A stretch of DNA of 64,000 bases from Pseudomonadota bacterium (GTDB lineage: Bacteria > Pseudomonadota > Gammaproteobacteria > Steroidobacterales > Steroidobacteraceae), in the NCBI GenBank assembly GCA_021777555.1, contig JAJYDK010000006.1:56349-120348 (forward strand), in the 5' to 3' direction. Of the stretch, positions 17,691 to 28,141 are shown in pieces; positions within the stretch are counted from its first letter, which is position 1, and each line of letters starts with the position of its first letter. Position numbers and translations under genes: made by a program. Under the pieces are notes generated by a model. It was not told the DNA's origin. It ran no database searches and saw only the letters and a program-made list of their open reading frames with translations.

Positions 17691-18344
17691 ATGGCAAACC
17701 GATCCCAACCCCGCCCCCCGGCGGCCGCCCCGACCCGCGTGCGGCGCGGGTATTTCGAGTGCCGGTACGGGCAGTTGCACCTGCATCACGCGATGCCCCC
17801 GGGGGGCGGGTTCGAGGAAGGCACCACCCTGCTGGCGCTGCACGCCGCCACTTCGACCGGTCGCATGTTCAGTGGCCTTTTGGCGGCGATGGGCGCCGAC
17901 CGCTCCGCATTCGCCCCGGATCTGCCGGGTTACGGCCAATCGGACGCACCGGCAGAGCCTCTTTCGGTCACCGATCTCGCGGCGGCGATCGGGGATTTCC
18001 TCGAGTCCATGCGCCTGCGCCAGGTCGATCTGCTTGGCTGCGGCCTCGGCGCCCTGGTGGCGGTCGATCTCGCACTTTCCCGTCCGGGGGTGCGGCGCGT
18101 GATCGTGATGCCGCCCTCGCCCGGCGAGGCCGAGGCGTCCGGACGGGGGTACCCGCTCGGTGCGCAGCTCGCGCGACTCACCCAACCGGCCCTCGCCCTG
18201 TGCCCCCCGGAGATGCCCCCGGCGCTCGCCAAGGAGGTGGCCAACCTCCCGGTGCGCGCCCGGCGCGAACTGCCCGGCGGGCTGTCGCTGTTCGAGACGG
18301 CGCCCGGGGCCATCGCCGAGGCGATCAGAGAGTTTCTCAGCTAA
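17691..18344 (+). CDS. alpha/beta-hydrolase-fold protein lacking the catalytic Ser and His
   Basis: 217 residues, shorter than the usual 260-300. FAPDLPGYGQSD and the strand-turn-helix after it identify the fold. The nucleophile elbow, normally G-x-S-x-G, reads GCGLG, so the Ser is Gly. The C-terminal region where His normally precedes ExP reads GGLSLFETAPGAIAEAIREFL, so the His is missing too. The oxyanion HG is HAATS. It is likely not a hydrolase; a binding or scaffolding role, or decay, are options. ilvA starts 24 nt downstream. Confidence 0.75.
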   Translation: MANRSQPRPPAAAPTRVRRGYFECRYGQLHLHHAMPPGGGFEEGTTLLALHAATSTGRMFSGLLAAMGADRSAFAPDLPGYGQSDAPAEPLSVTDLAAAIGDFLESMRLRQVDLLGCGLGALVAVDLALSRPGVRRVIVMPPSPGEAEASGRGYPLGAQLARLTQPALALCPPEMPPALAKEVANLPVRARRELPGGLSLFETAPGAIAEAIREFLS

Positions 18345-18368
18345 GGAGCCTCGAGGCTCCCCCACGTC

Positions 18369-19904
18369 ATGACCCATCGCAGCATCGAGCCCAGTCCCTA
18401 CATCGAAGCCATCCTCAAGGCGCGCGTGTACGAGGTCGCGATCGAATCGCCGCTCGAGGAGGCCCCGCGCCTCTCGCGCCGGCTGGACAACCACGTCCTG
18501 CTGAAGCGCGAGGATCTGCAGCCGGTGTTTTCCTTCAAGCTCAGGGGCGCCTACAACCGCATCGCCAGGCTGTCGGACTCCGCGGCCGCGCGCGGCGTGG
18601 TGTGCGCCTCGGCGGGCAATCACGCCCAGGGCGTCGCGCTGGCGGCGCGCAAGCGAGGCATTGCCGCAGTGATCGTGATGCCGCAGACCACACCGCGCAT
18701 CAAGGTCCAGGCGGTGATCGACCTCGGTGGCGAGGCCGTGCTGCACGGCGATGACTACGACTCGGCGTACGAGCATGCGACCCGGCTCGCCCGGGAGCGC
18801 GGCCTCGTCTACGTGCACCCTTTCGACGATCCCGACGTCATCGCAGGACAGGGCACCATCGGCGTGGAGCTGGCCCGGCAGACCGGCGGCAATCTCGATG
18901 CACTGTTCGTTCCGGTGGGCGGCGGCGGCCTCATCGCCGGCGTCGCCGTGTACCTGAAGTACCTGTATCCCAACATCCGGATCATCGGCGTGGAGCCCGA
19001 GGACGCCGCCGGAATGTATGAATCCCTCAAGGCCGGCCAGCGGGTCACCCTCGAGCGAGTGGGCATATTCGCCGACGGCGTGGCGGTGAGGCGCGTCGGT
19101 GATGAGACGTTCGAGCTGTGCCGGAAGTACGTCGACGAGATCGTGCTGCTCGACAATGACGAGATCTGCGCCGCCATTCAGGACGTCTTCGAGGACACCC
19201 GCTCGATCGTCGAGCCGGCGGGCGCCCTGGCGGTGGGAGGCCTGAAGAAGGTCGTGGCCCGCGAGGGCTGGCGCGGCAAGCGGCTCGCCGCCATCAACAG
19301 CGGAGCCAACATCAACTTCGACCGGCTGCGTTACGTGGCCGAGCGCGCCGATCTCGGCGGCGAGCGCGAGGCGCTGCTCGCGGTCACCATCCCGGAGCAG
19401 CCGGGGAGCTTCCGGCGCTTCTGCGAAGTGCTCGGCCGGCGCAGCATCACGGAATTCAACTACCGGTACGAGAGCGAGGAGGCGGCCCACATCTTCGTCA
19501 GCTTCGGCCTCGCCGCCGGTCGCGAGGAGAAGGACGCCGTGGTGCGCGCCCTGCGCGCGGCGGGCTATCCGGTCACCGACATGAGCGACAACGAGATGGC
19601 CAAGCTCCACGTCCGCTACATGATCGGCGGCCGCGCCCGTGGCATCCGCGACGAGCTGCTCTACCGGTTCGAATTCCCCGAGCGCCCCGGGGCGCTGCTC
19701 AAATTCCTCGATGCGATCGGCTCACGCTGGAACATCAGCCTGTTCCACTACCGCAACCAGGGCGCGGACTACGGCCGCGTGCTCGCGGGCATCCAGGTGC
19801 CCCCGGGCGAGCACGCCGACTTCCTGCAGCATCTGAACGAGCTGCATTACGCCTACGCGGAGGAAACCGGCAACCCGGCGTACCGGATGTTTCTGGGGGC
19901 CTAG
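18369..19904 (+). CDS. ilvA: threonine ammonia-lyase, biosynthetic
   Basis: 511 residues. IlvA deaminates threonine to 2-oxobutyrate, the first step to isoleucine. The PLP lysine is K57 in VFSFKLRGAYNR, and the phosphate-binding glycine loop is VPVGGGGLIAG. The C-terminal third holds two ACT-like regulatory domains (EALLAVTIPEQPGSFRRF and LLYRFEFPERPGALLKFL), as in the isoleucine-inhibited long form. It is 24 nt behind the dead hydrolase and meets the AIM24 gene tail to tail. Confidence 0.96.
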   Translation: MTHRSIEPSPYIEAILKARVYEVAIESPLEEAPRLSRRLDNHVLLKREDLQPVFSFKLRGAYNRIARLSDSAAARGVVCASAGNHAQGVALAARKRGIAAVIVMPQTTPRIKVQAVIDLGGEAVLHGDDYDSAYEHATRLARERGLVYVHPFDDPDVIAGQGTIGVELARQTGGNLDALFVPVGGGGLIAGVAVYLKYLYPNIRIIGVEPEDAAGMYESLKAGQRVTLERVGIFADGVAVRRVGDETFELCRKYVDEIVLLDNDEICAAIQDVFEDTRSIVEPAGALAVGGLKKVVAREGWRGKRLAAINSGANINFDRLRYVAERADLGGEREALLAVTIPEQPGSFRRFCEVLGRRSITEFNYRYESEEAAHIFVSFGLAAGREEKDAVVRALRAAGYPVTDMSDNEMAKLHVRYMIGGRARGIRDELLYRFEFPERPGALLKFLDAIGSRWNISLFHYRNQGADYGRVLAGIQVPPGEHADFLQHLNELHYAYAEETGNPAYRMFLGA

Positions 19905-19914
19905 TCAGGGGCGC

Positions 19915-20673
19915 TCAGCGCATGCCATCGAGCAGCGAGCCCACGATGCCGCCCACGACGCCGGCCTCGGCCGCCTTCGCGTTGCCACCGCTCGGCAGGT
20001 AGTCCTGCAGCGCATGCGCCAGGTTGGCGAGCGGCAGCGTCTGCAGCCACACCCGTCCCGGCCCGGTGAGCGCAGCGAGAAACAGGCCATCCCCGCCGAA
20101 GATCACGTTGCGGATCCCCGGCACCCGCGCAATCTGAAACGACACCCCCGACTCGAATGCGCCCACGTGCCCCGGATGCACCCGCAGCGTCTCCCCCGGC
20201 CGCAGGTCCTTGACCACGACCTCCCCTGAGAGCTCGAGCCAGGCGGTCCCGGTGCCGCCCACCTTCTGCAGGAGAAAGCCGTCGCCCCCGAAGATGCCGG
20301 CGCCGAGGGACTGCTGGAAGCCCAGCCCGAGCGTCACCTGCTCGGTCGCACAGAGAAAGCCGTGGCGGTGAATGAAGTACTCGCTCCCGGGGGCGAGCGT
20401 CACCGGCACGATATGGCCCGGCATGCGGGCCGCGAATGCCACCTCGCCCGCCCCGCCCATCGAGCGATATTCGGTCATGAACAGCGACCCGCCGCCGGCC
20501 ACGCGTTTCAGCGCTCCGAAGAAGCCCCCGCCGCCGGCCATCTGGGTGTGCGTGCGCATCTGGATCGCCGCCGACATCCAGGACAGCTGACCCGACTCGG
20601 ACACGATCGCCTCGCCGTGATCGAGCAGGAATTCGATGGCGGGCATCGTCGTGCCCACGACGCGGTGCTGCAT
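19915..20673 (-). CDS. AIM24-family protein (TIGR00266-like)
   Basis: 252 residues, beta-rich with many glycines. The phrases QHRVVGTTMPAIEFLL, MSAAIQMRTHTQ, GGGSLFMTEYRS and GGDGLFLAALTGPGRVWLQTLP are characteristic of the AIM24 family, a trimeric beta-barrel related to tryptophan RNA-binding attenuation protein folds. No biochemical role is established in bacteria. A CBS-domain gene lies 27 nt upstream on the same strand. Confidence 0.88.
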   Translation of the reverse strand: MQHRVVGTTMPAIEFLLDHGEAIVSESGQLSWMSAAIQMRTHTQMAGGGGFFGALKRVAGGGSLFMTEYRSMGGAGEVAFAARMPGHIVPVTLAPGSEYFIHRHGFLCATEQVTLGLGFQQSLGAGIFGGDGFLLQKVGGTGTAWLELSGEVVVKDLRPGETLRVHPGHVGAFESGVSFQIARVPGIRNVIFGGDGLFLAALTGPGRVWLQTLPLANLAHALQDYLPSGGNAKAAEAGVVGGIVGSLLDGMR

Positions 20674-20700
20674 CTGGCTCTCCCGAATGGCCTCGGTGGT

Positions 20701-21129
20701 CTAACCGTGAATGTAACTCTCGAGCTGCTCGATGGTGCGCCGCTGCTCCTCGATGACCGACTTGACCAGGTCTCCGATCGAGATGATGCCGATCACGCGC
20801 CCCGACTCCATCACCGGCAGGTGGCGGATGCGCTTCTCCGTGACCAGCACCATGCAGTCCTGCACCGTCGTGTCGGGCGATACCGTGACGACGGGGGAAC
20901 TCATGATCTGCCACACCGGGGTCTCGGCCGAGGAGCGCCCGAGCAGCACGACCTTTCGCGCGTAGTCGCGTTCCGACACGATGCCGGCGAGCGTCTCGCC
21001 GCGCATCACGAGCAGCGCGCCGACGTGATGCTCGGCCATCGCGCGGATGGCCTCGAGGACCGGGTCCTCCGGACCGACGGTGAACATCGCCGGATTCTTG
21101 CGATCGAGCAGGTATCGCACGGTGATCAT
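20701..21129 (-). CDS. tandem CBS-domain protein
   Basis: 142 residues made almost wholly of two CBS motifs. The first covers about residues 10-66 (LEAIRAMAEHHVGALLVM...GIVSERDYARKV) and the second about 75-130 (TTVQDCMVLVTEKRIRHLPVMESGRVIGIISIGDLVK). Such Bateman modules bind adenine nucleotides. Stand-alone proteins of this type are common in proteobacteria and their targets are unknown. It likely shares a transcript with the AIM24 gene. Confidence 0.92.
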   Translation of the reverse strand: MITVRYLLDRKNPAMFTVGPEDPVLEAIRAMAEHHVGALLVMRGETLAGIVSERDYARKVVLLGRSSAETPVWQIMSSPVVTVSPDTTVQDCMVLVTEKRIRHLPVMESGRVIGIISIGDLVKSVIEEQRRTIEQLESYIHG

Positions 21130-21181
21130 GCCGACCTCCTCTTCACACAGCCGTGGCCCGCCGTGGAGCCCCTCGAAAAGC

Positions 21182-21910
21182 CTACCTCGCCAGCGGCGCG
21201 ACCGCCACTGTCAGCGTGACGCTGGCGGACACTTCGATGGGACCCGTCTCGATCGGTGTCGGAATCCTCGCCTGGGCAAATCGCATGCCAGCCATCTGCG
21301 CCCTCATGACCGGCACCACCACGGGCCGGCTCTCCTCTACGGAGACGATGCGCACGATCCTCAGGCCGAGCGCGGCGGCGAGCGCCTGCGCCTCGCGGCG
21401 CGCCCGGACCGCCGCCTTGCCCAGGGCCTCGGTCCTGGCAGCCTCCTCGCTGTGCAGCGTGAATCGCATGTCCTGCAGGAGATTGGCGCCGGCGCCGGTC
21501 GCGGCATCGATGACGTGTCCGATCCTGTCGAGGGCATCGAGCCTCACCTGAAGCACGTGGGTGGCGGTGTAGCCTTCGAGCTTGGGCGGGGTTCCGTTGG
21601 CCGCGTACCGGTATTTCGGCGTGACCGAATACTGAGTCGTCATCACCTGGGCGCCGGGACCGGCCGCCGTGCGCAGCGTGGCGAGCACCGCGGATACGCG
21701 GGCCGCATTGCGCGCAACGGCCTCCTGCGGCTTTGCCGCCTCCGTGGCCACACCGACATCGATGTAGACACGGTCCGGTGTCTTCGACACCCGGGAATTC
21801 GCCGTGACCTCGATGGTCGCCGGGGAGGGAGCCGGGGAGGGAGCCGGGGGCGCCGCCGCAAGCGCCGGCACCGAGACCACCGCCAGCGCGAATATCGCCG
21901 CGTATTTCAT
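21182..21910 (-). CDS. SIMPL-domain (DUF541) periplasmic protein
   Basis: 242 residues from the ATG at 21910, which gives a signal peptide (MKYAAIFALAVVSVPALAAA) directly. A Pro/Ala/Ser linker, encoded by a short direct repeat, leads to the SIMPL domain (TIEVTANSRVSKTPDRVYIDVGV ... ALAAALGLRIVRIVSVEES). The family includes the oxidative-stress protein YggE of E. coli; its mechanism is unknown. It is 19 nt downstream of the ABC permease gene. Confidence 0.85.
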   Translation of the reverse strand: MKYAAIFALAVVSVPALAAAPPAPSPAPSPATIEVTANSRVSKTPDRVYIDVGVATEAAKPQEAVARNAARVSAVLATLRTAAGPGAQVMTTQYSVTPKYRYAANGTPPKLEGYTATHVLQVRLDALDRIGHVIDAATGAGANLLQDMRFTLHSEEAARTEALGKAAVRARREAQALAAALGLRIVRIVSVEESRPVVVPVMRAQMAGMRFAQARIPTPIETGPIEVSASVTLTVAVAPLAR

Positions 21911-21929
21911 CCAAGTCGCTCCTGGTGAC

Positions 21930-23105
21930 TCAACCCAACAGCCCTTCCCGCCGGTACAGTCTCCCCGCCAGCCACACCAGCGCCACGCCCGGCAGCAGCG
22001 AGACGCCGACCGAGAGGGCGGCATACACGGCGGGCAGCGGCTGGCCGCGCAGCACGCTCATGATGAGGAAGTGCTGGCCGAGGAACGGTACCGCCATCAG
22101 CGCCGGACTCGGGCGCAGACCGAGAATACTCGCGAACATCAACGGCAGGGTAGGAATCAGCAGCACCAGGGGCACATAGGTCTGCGCCTCGCGGTAGCTG
22201 CGCGTGAAGGACGCCACGAGCGTCATCAATGCCGCCCCGAGCGGGATCAGGGGCAGGCTGTAGAGCACGATGGTGGCGACGACGCCGGCGTCGAACTTCA
22301 CGCTCATGCCCAGACGGTCGAGCCCGACATGCGTCAGCGTGAGGGCGAAGGCCGTCACGGTGAGGGTCAAAGACAGCAGCATCATGGCGGAGGCGGCCAG
22401 CATCTTGCCGTAGACCAGCTGCTCGCGCTCGACCGGCACCGTGAGCAACGGCTCGAGCGAGCCTCGCTCGCGCTCTCCGGCGGTGGCATCGATGGCCACG
22501 TACAGCCCTCCCATCAGCATGGTGAGCAGGATGACGTAGCTCAGCATGCCGAGCGCGAGCACCGATCGGCTCTGCGGGGTCGAGATGTCGATGGGATGCA
22601 CGACGATCGGCGTGAGCAGCAGCGGATCGAGCCCGCGGGCCATCAGGCGCAGTCTCGCGACTGCGCCGCCGTAGAGCCCGATCACCCGGCCCACCCGTCC
22701 GACCACCTCCTGCGAGGCCCGGTCCGATTCGTCGGCATACAGACGGAGCGAGGCCGGCCTGCCGGCGGCGAGTCTCGCGCCGAAATCGCGCGGGACGTAC
22801 AGCAGGGGCTCGTGGCGGCTGCGAACCCAGTGGCGCGCCGCCGCCCGGCTCGTCTTCACGGGCTCGAGCCGCACCTCGAACTGACGCAGGAACGCCAGCA
22901 GATTCGGCGCGCGCCGCGAATGCGCCACGGCCAATCGGACCGGGTGGCGGCTCTCCCGTCCGCCGTGATGAATCGCGATCGACAAGGCGGCGGCGAGCAG
23001 GCCCGGCATGAGCAGCGGCCCGATGACGAGCGAGGCGATGAGCGAGCGGCGGTCGCGCAGGTTCTCGCGAAACTCCTTGCGGAATACGCGCCAGATGGCG
23101 TTCAC
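21930..23105 (-). CDS. NatB-like ABC transporter permease
   Basis: 391 residues. One membrane helix near the N-terminus (SLVIGPLLMPGLLAAALSIAI) is followed by a large extracytoplasmic loop of about 130 residues and then five to six more helices. This is the ABC-2 layout of NatB, the sodium/drug exporter permease. The phrase GERERGSLEPLLTVPV at about 210 is a family hallmark. The GTG start at 23105 overlaps the stop of the ATPase gene in GTGA, so translation is coupled. Substrate not predictable. Confidence 0.88.
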   Translation of the reverse strand: MNAIWRVFRKEFRENLRDRRSLIASLVIGPLLMPGLLAAALSIAIHHGGRESRHPVRLAVAHSRRAPNLLAFLRQFEVRLEPVKTSRAAARHWVRSRHEPLLYVPRDFGARLAAGRPASLRLYADESDRASQEVVGRVGRVIGLYGGAVARLRLMARGLDPLLLTPIVVHPIDISTPQSRSVLALGMLSYVILLTMLMGGLYVAIDATAGERERGSLEPLLTVPVEREQLVYGKMLAASAMMLLSLTLTVTAFALTLTHVGLDRLGMSVKFDAGVVATIVLYSLPLIPLGAALMTLVASFTRSYREAQTYVPLVLLIPTLPLMFASILGLRPSPALMAVPFLGQHFLIMSVLRGQPLPAVYAALSVGVSLLPGVALVWLAGRLYRREGLLG

Positions 23106-23839
23106 GAGAGACTCTCCGGCCCCTCGAGGCCGATCAGCCTCACGAAGGCCTCCTCGAGCGATTCCGCGCCGGCCCGCGCCCGCAGCTCATCCGGCGCGCC
23201 CATGGCGATCACCCTGCCGTGGGCGATGACGATCACCGCATCGCAGAGCGCGGTCACCTCCTGCATGACGTGGCTCGAGAGGAGAATGCAGTGCCCCTGC
23301 TCGCGCAGCTGACGCAGGAGCCGGCGCAGGGTTCGCACCGCCATGACGTCGAGTCCGTTGGTCGGCTCATCGAGCAGCACGTTGCGTGGCCGGTGGATGA
23401 GCGCGCGGGCGAGCGCGGTCTTCAGCCGTTGTCCCTGTGAGAATCCTTTCGCCGCGCGATCCGCGAATTCCTCCATCTCGAGCTGGCCGATCAGCTGGCG
23501 GGCGCGGGCTCGCGCCTCGCCACGCGGCAGTCCGTGGAGCGAGGCGAAGTACAGGATGTTCTCCCGGGCCGTCAGGTTGGGATACAGGCCCGCCCCGTGC
23601 GGCAGCACTCCCATCCGGCGCCGCGCCTCGATCGGCTCCCGCACGACACTGGCGCCGTCGATCCACGCTTCGCCGCCATCCGGCGCGAGAACCGTATAGA
23701 GCATGCGCAGCGTGGTCGATTTGCCGGCGCCGTTGGGACCGAGGAGCCCCGTGATGCGCGCATCGGGCGCACACAGCGTCACGCCATCGACGGCGGTGAC
23801 GGAGCCGAACCGTTTGACCAGGGCGCGCGCTTCGATCAT
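23102..23839 (-). CDS. ABC transporter ATP-binding subunit (NatA-like)
   Basis: 245 residues. Walker A is GPNGAGKST at about 34-42, the ABC signature is FSQGQRLKTALARAL, Walker B is NVLLDEPTNGLD and the switch His is in LLSSHVMQE. It pairs with the following NatB-like permease. The gene sits 10 nt downstream of the secreted alpha/beta hydrolase, so hydrolase, ATPase, permease and SIMPL protein appear to form one operon. Confidence 0.93.
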   Translation of the reverse strand: MIEARALVKRFGSVTAVDGVTLCAPDARITGLLGPNGAGKSTTLRMLYTVLAPDGGEAWIDGASVVREPIEARRRMGVLPHGAGLYPNLTARENILYFASLHGLPRGEARARARQLIGQLEMEEFADRAAKGFSQGQRLKTALARALIHRPRNVLLDEPTNGLDVMAVRTLRRLLRQLREQGHCILLSSHVMQEVTALCDAVIVIAHGRVIAMGAPDELRARAGAESLEEAFVRLIGLEGPESLS

Positions 23840-23849
23840 GGCGGGCGCC

Positions 23850-25316
23850 TCACGGGGCAGGTCCTCCCGGGGTCAGGAAGAACGGCATGGGCCGCAGGCG
23901 GCGCACACAGGCGGTGTCGAGCCCCGCGACCGAGGCGCGCCGGACGAACCGCGCCATCACCCGGCCCATGCACGGATCCAACAGCTGTCCGTGCGCGAAC
24001 CCGGGAATCACCAGGCTCAGGCTGTGCGTGAAGCCGCGCGCGGCTTCGGCGGCATAGCGCGGGGGAGTGATCGGATCGTCGCCGCCCGAGAGCAGCAGGG
24101 CCGGCACGTGCGAATGCAGCGGCGCGTGGAAATCCGGGGCCACCGGGCCGCGGGGCCACAGCTTGCACACCTGCGCCAGCTCCTCGATGGGCGCCGTGCC
24201 GAGGAAGGTCTGCCTCATCTGTGCGCGCTGCGCGGCCGTGACGTGATAGAACGGCACGTCCTCGGAGCACACCACGGTGTAGTTCATCCCCTCGGCGACG
24301 GCGTTGCCGTAGAGATGATCGATGAACAGGAACTGGCCGGCGAGCGGCGCGTAGTCCCCCGCGGCGGCCTCATTGAGATCGAGCGGCAGCAGGGCGGCGA
24401 GCTCCGGGGTGTAGCTCGCCAGCCGCAGCACCTGCGCCAGTTGATAGTTGGTGAACGACAGTCGCCGCGGCGCGCCGCTCGTCGGGTCCGGCAGCACGAG
24501 CGGCACCGGATGGGCGGCGAGGGCGGCATGCAGGCTCTCGTAGATGCGCTGTGAATCGCCGAACCGGGTGCGGCAGGCGCTCTCACGCGCGCAGCCGGCG
24601 AAGATGCGTCGAACCGCCTGCTGCGCGCTCAGGGCGCTCAGGGCGCCGATGGCCACCTGCGGCGGCACCACGCCATCGAGGATGACGCTGCGCACCCGGT
24701 GAGGGAACCGGCGGATGTACTCCTGCGCGACCACGGTGCCGTAGGAGGATCCGTACAGGTTGATTCGCGCATATCCGAGCGCCGCGCGCACCCGGTCGAG
24801 GTCCCGCACGGCGAGTCCGGTGGTGTAGAAGCGCACCCGGGCATGCGAGCGCAACTGCTCGAGGCAGCGCTCGGTCTCGGCGGCGAGCTGCGCCTCGGTC
24901 GGGGGTCCGCCGCCGCCGGATCCGGCGCGGCAATCGAGCGCGTTGGATCCCCCGGTCCCGCGCTGATCGACCAGGACGATGTCACGATCGAGGTGAATGC
25001 GGGCGAACGCGGGTGCGACGCTCGCATAAAAGGCGCTCGCGGCCTCACCCGGGCCTCCCGCCAGCACGAAAAGCGGATCGGGGCGCTTGGAGGTGCTCAC
25101 GGCCGGGACCACCGCCACGGCCAGCGGGATCCGCCGCCCGCCCGGGCGGGCGGGATCTTCGGCCACCCTCAGCACACCGCACTCGGCCTTCACCAGCGCC
25201 ATGCCATCGGTCGCCCGCAAGTCGCAGGGTGCGAGCGGCAGACCCGGCGCCGCGAGGCTCCGTCCGACCGCGCTCGCGGCAAGCCCCAGGCTGATGAGGA
25301 GGATGGCGAATCGCAC
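23850..25316 (-). CDS. secreted alpha/beta hydrolase, proline-iminopeptidase/tripeptidyl-aminopeptidase type
   Basis: 488 residues with a signal peptide (FAILLISLGLAASAVGRSLA) from the GTG at 25316. The S33-like fold shows the oxyanion stretch LAGGPGEAAS, then DIVLVDQRGTGGSNALDC, the nucleophile elbow GSSYGT, the Asp in SGGDDPITPP and the His in GFAHGQ. The C-terminal Cys-containing tail is typical of exported tripeptidyl aminopeptidases. It probably trims peptides in the periplasm or outside. It heads the ABC-transporter operon and diverges from mnmG. Confidence 0.85.
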   Translation of the reverse strand: MRFAILLISLGLAASAVGRSLAAPGLPLAPCDLRATDGMALVKAECGVLRVAEDPARPGGRRIPLAVAVVPAVSTSKRPDPLFVLAGGPGEAASAFYASVAPAFARIHLDRDIVLVDQRGTGGSNALDCRAGSGGGGPPTEAQLAAETERCLEQLRSHARVRFYTTGLAVRDLDRVRAALGYARINLYGSSYGTVVAQEYIRRFPHRVRSVILDGVVPPQVAIGALSALSAQQAVRRIFAGCARESACRTRFGDSQRIYESLHAALAAHPVPLVLPDPTSGAPRRLSFTNYQLAQVLRLASYTPELAALLPLDLNEAAAGDYAPLAGQFLFIDHLYGNAVAEGMNYTVVCSEDVPFYHVTAAQRAQMRQTFLGTAPIEELAQVCKLWPRGPVAPDFHAPLHSHVPALLLSGGDDPITPPRYAAEAARGFTHSLSLVIPGFAHGQLLDPCMGRVMARFVRRASVAGLDTACVRRLRPMPFFLTPGGPAP

Positions 25317-25355
25317 GGCCCGTCATCTTAAGGCAAGGCCTGCGGCAGCGCTGCT

Positions 25356-25385
25356 TTGGCTCACCGGGCTGGACACCCTTACAAT
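25356..25385 (+). promoter_or_regulatory. mnmG promoter
   Basis: TTGGCT (25356-25361) and TACAAT (25380-25385) are 18 nt apart. The -10 element is strong for this genome. Its position puts the start point at about 25391-25394, right at the mnmG ATG (25392). Confidence 0.55.
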
Positions 25386-25391
25386 AGGACG

Positions 25392-27301
<1,910 letters not shown>

Positions 27302-27305
<4 letters not shown>

Positions 27306-28135
27306 GCGCCTTCCTGAGCCGGCTCGAGAGCAGCTGGAAGCGCAGCGACTCGCTGGTGTGCGTCGGCCTCGACCCGGAGATCGAGCGGTTCCCCGCCGCG
27401 ATCGCCGGGCACGCCTCGCCCATCTTCCAGTTCAACAAGGCCATCATCGACGCGACGGCGGATCTGGTGTGCGCCTACAAGCCGCAATTCGCGCACTACG
27501 CGGCATATGAGGCCGAGGATCAACTGCAGCGCACGATCGAGTACATCCACGGCGCCTATCCCGGCGTACCGGTCATTCTCGACTCCAAGCGCGGCGACGT
27601 GGGCAACACGGCGGAGCGCTACGCCATCGAAGCCTTCGAGCGCTACGGCGCGGACGCCGTCACGGTCAACCCCTATCTCGGCGGCGACTCGCTCGAGCCG
27701 TTCCTCAAACACGAGGATCGGGGCGTGATCATACTCTGCCGCACCTCCAACCCGGGCGCGCGGGACCTGCAGGACCTCACCGTCTCCTCCGGACAGAGGC
27801 TGTACCACGCCGTGGCGGAACTGGCCGCGCGCCAGTGGAACACACGGGGCAACTGCATGTTGGTGGTCGGGGCGACCTACCCCAGGGAGCTCGCAGAGGT
27901 GCGCGCCATCGTCGGCGACATGCCGCTCCTCGTCCCCGGCGTCGGCGCCCAGGGAGGGGACGTGGCCGAGGCGGTGCGCAACGGCCAGACCGCCACCGGC
28001 GCCGGACTCGTGATCAGCTCCTCACGGGGAATCCTCTACGCCTCGGGCGAGGCCGATTACGCCTCCGCGGCGAGGACCGCGGCGCTGAAGCTGCGCGACC
28101 AGATCAATGCCCACCGGCGGCGCTCCGGGGGCTGA
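27302..28135 (+). CDS. pyrF: orotidine 5'-phosphate decarboxylase, long (subfamily 2) type
   Basis: 277 residues, longer than the 230-245 of the common enterobacterial form. Last step of UMP synthesis. The catalytic D-x-K-x-x-D appears as [16 protein letters not shown]. Other segments are [31 protein letters not shown] and [12 protein letters not shown]. The length and the SNPGA motif fit the second PyrF subfamily, known from mycobacteria, myxobacteria and others. Its start overlaps the mnmG stop. Confidence 0.93.
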
Positions 28136-28141
28136 GTGGTC

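Noticed and set aside
21815..21850. Short tandem repeat of about 12 bp
   Set aside because: It only encodes the Pro/Ala/Ser linker of the SIMPL protein; two copies do not make a notable repeat array.
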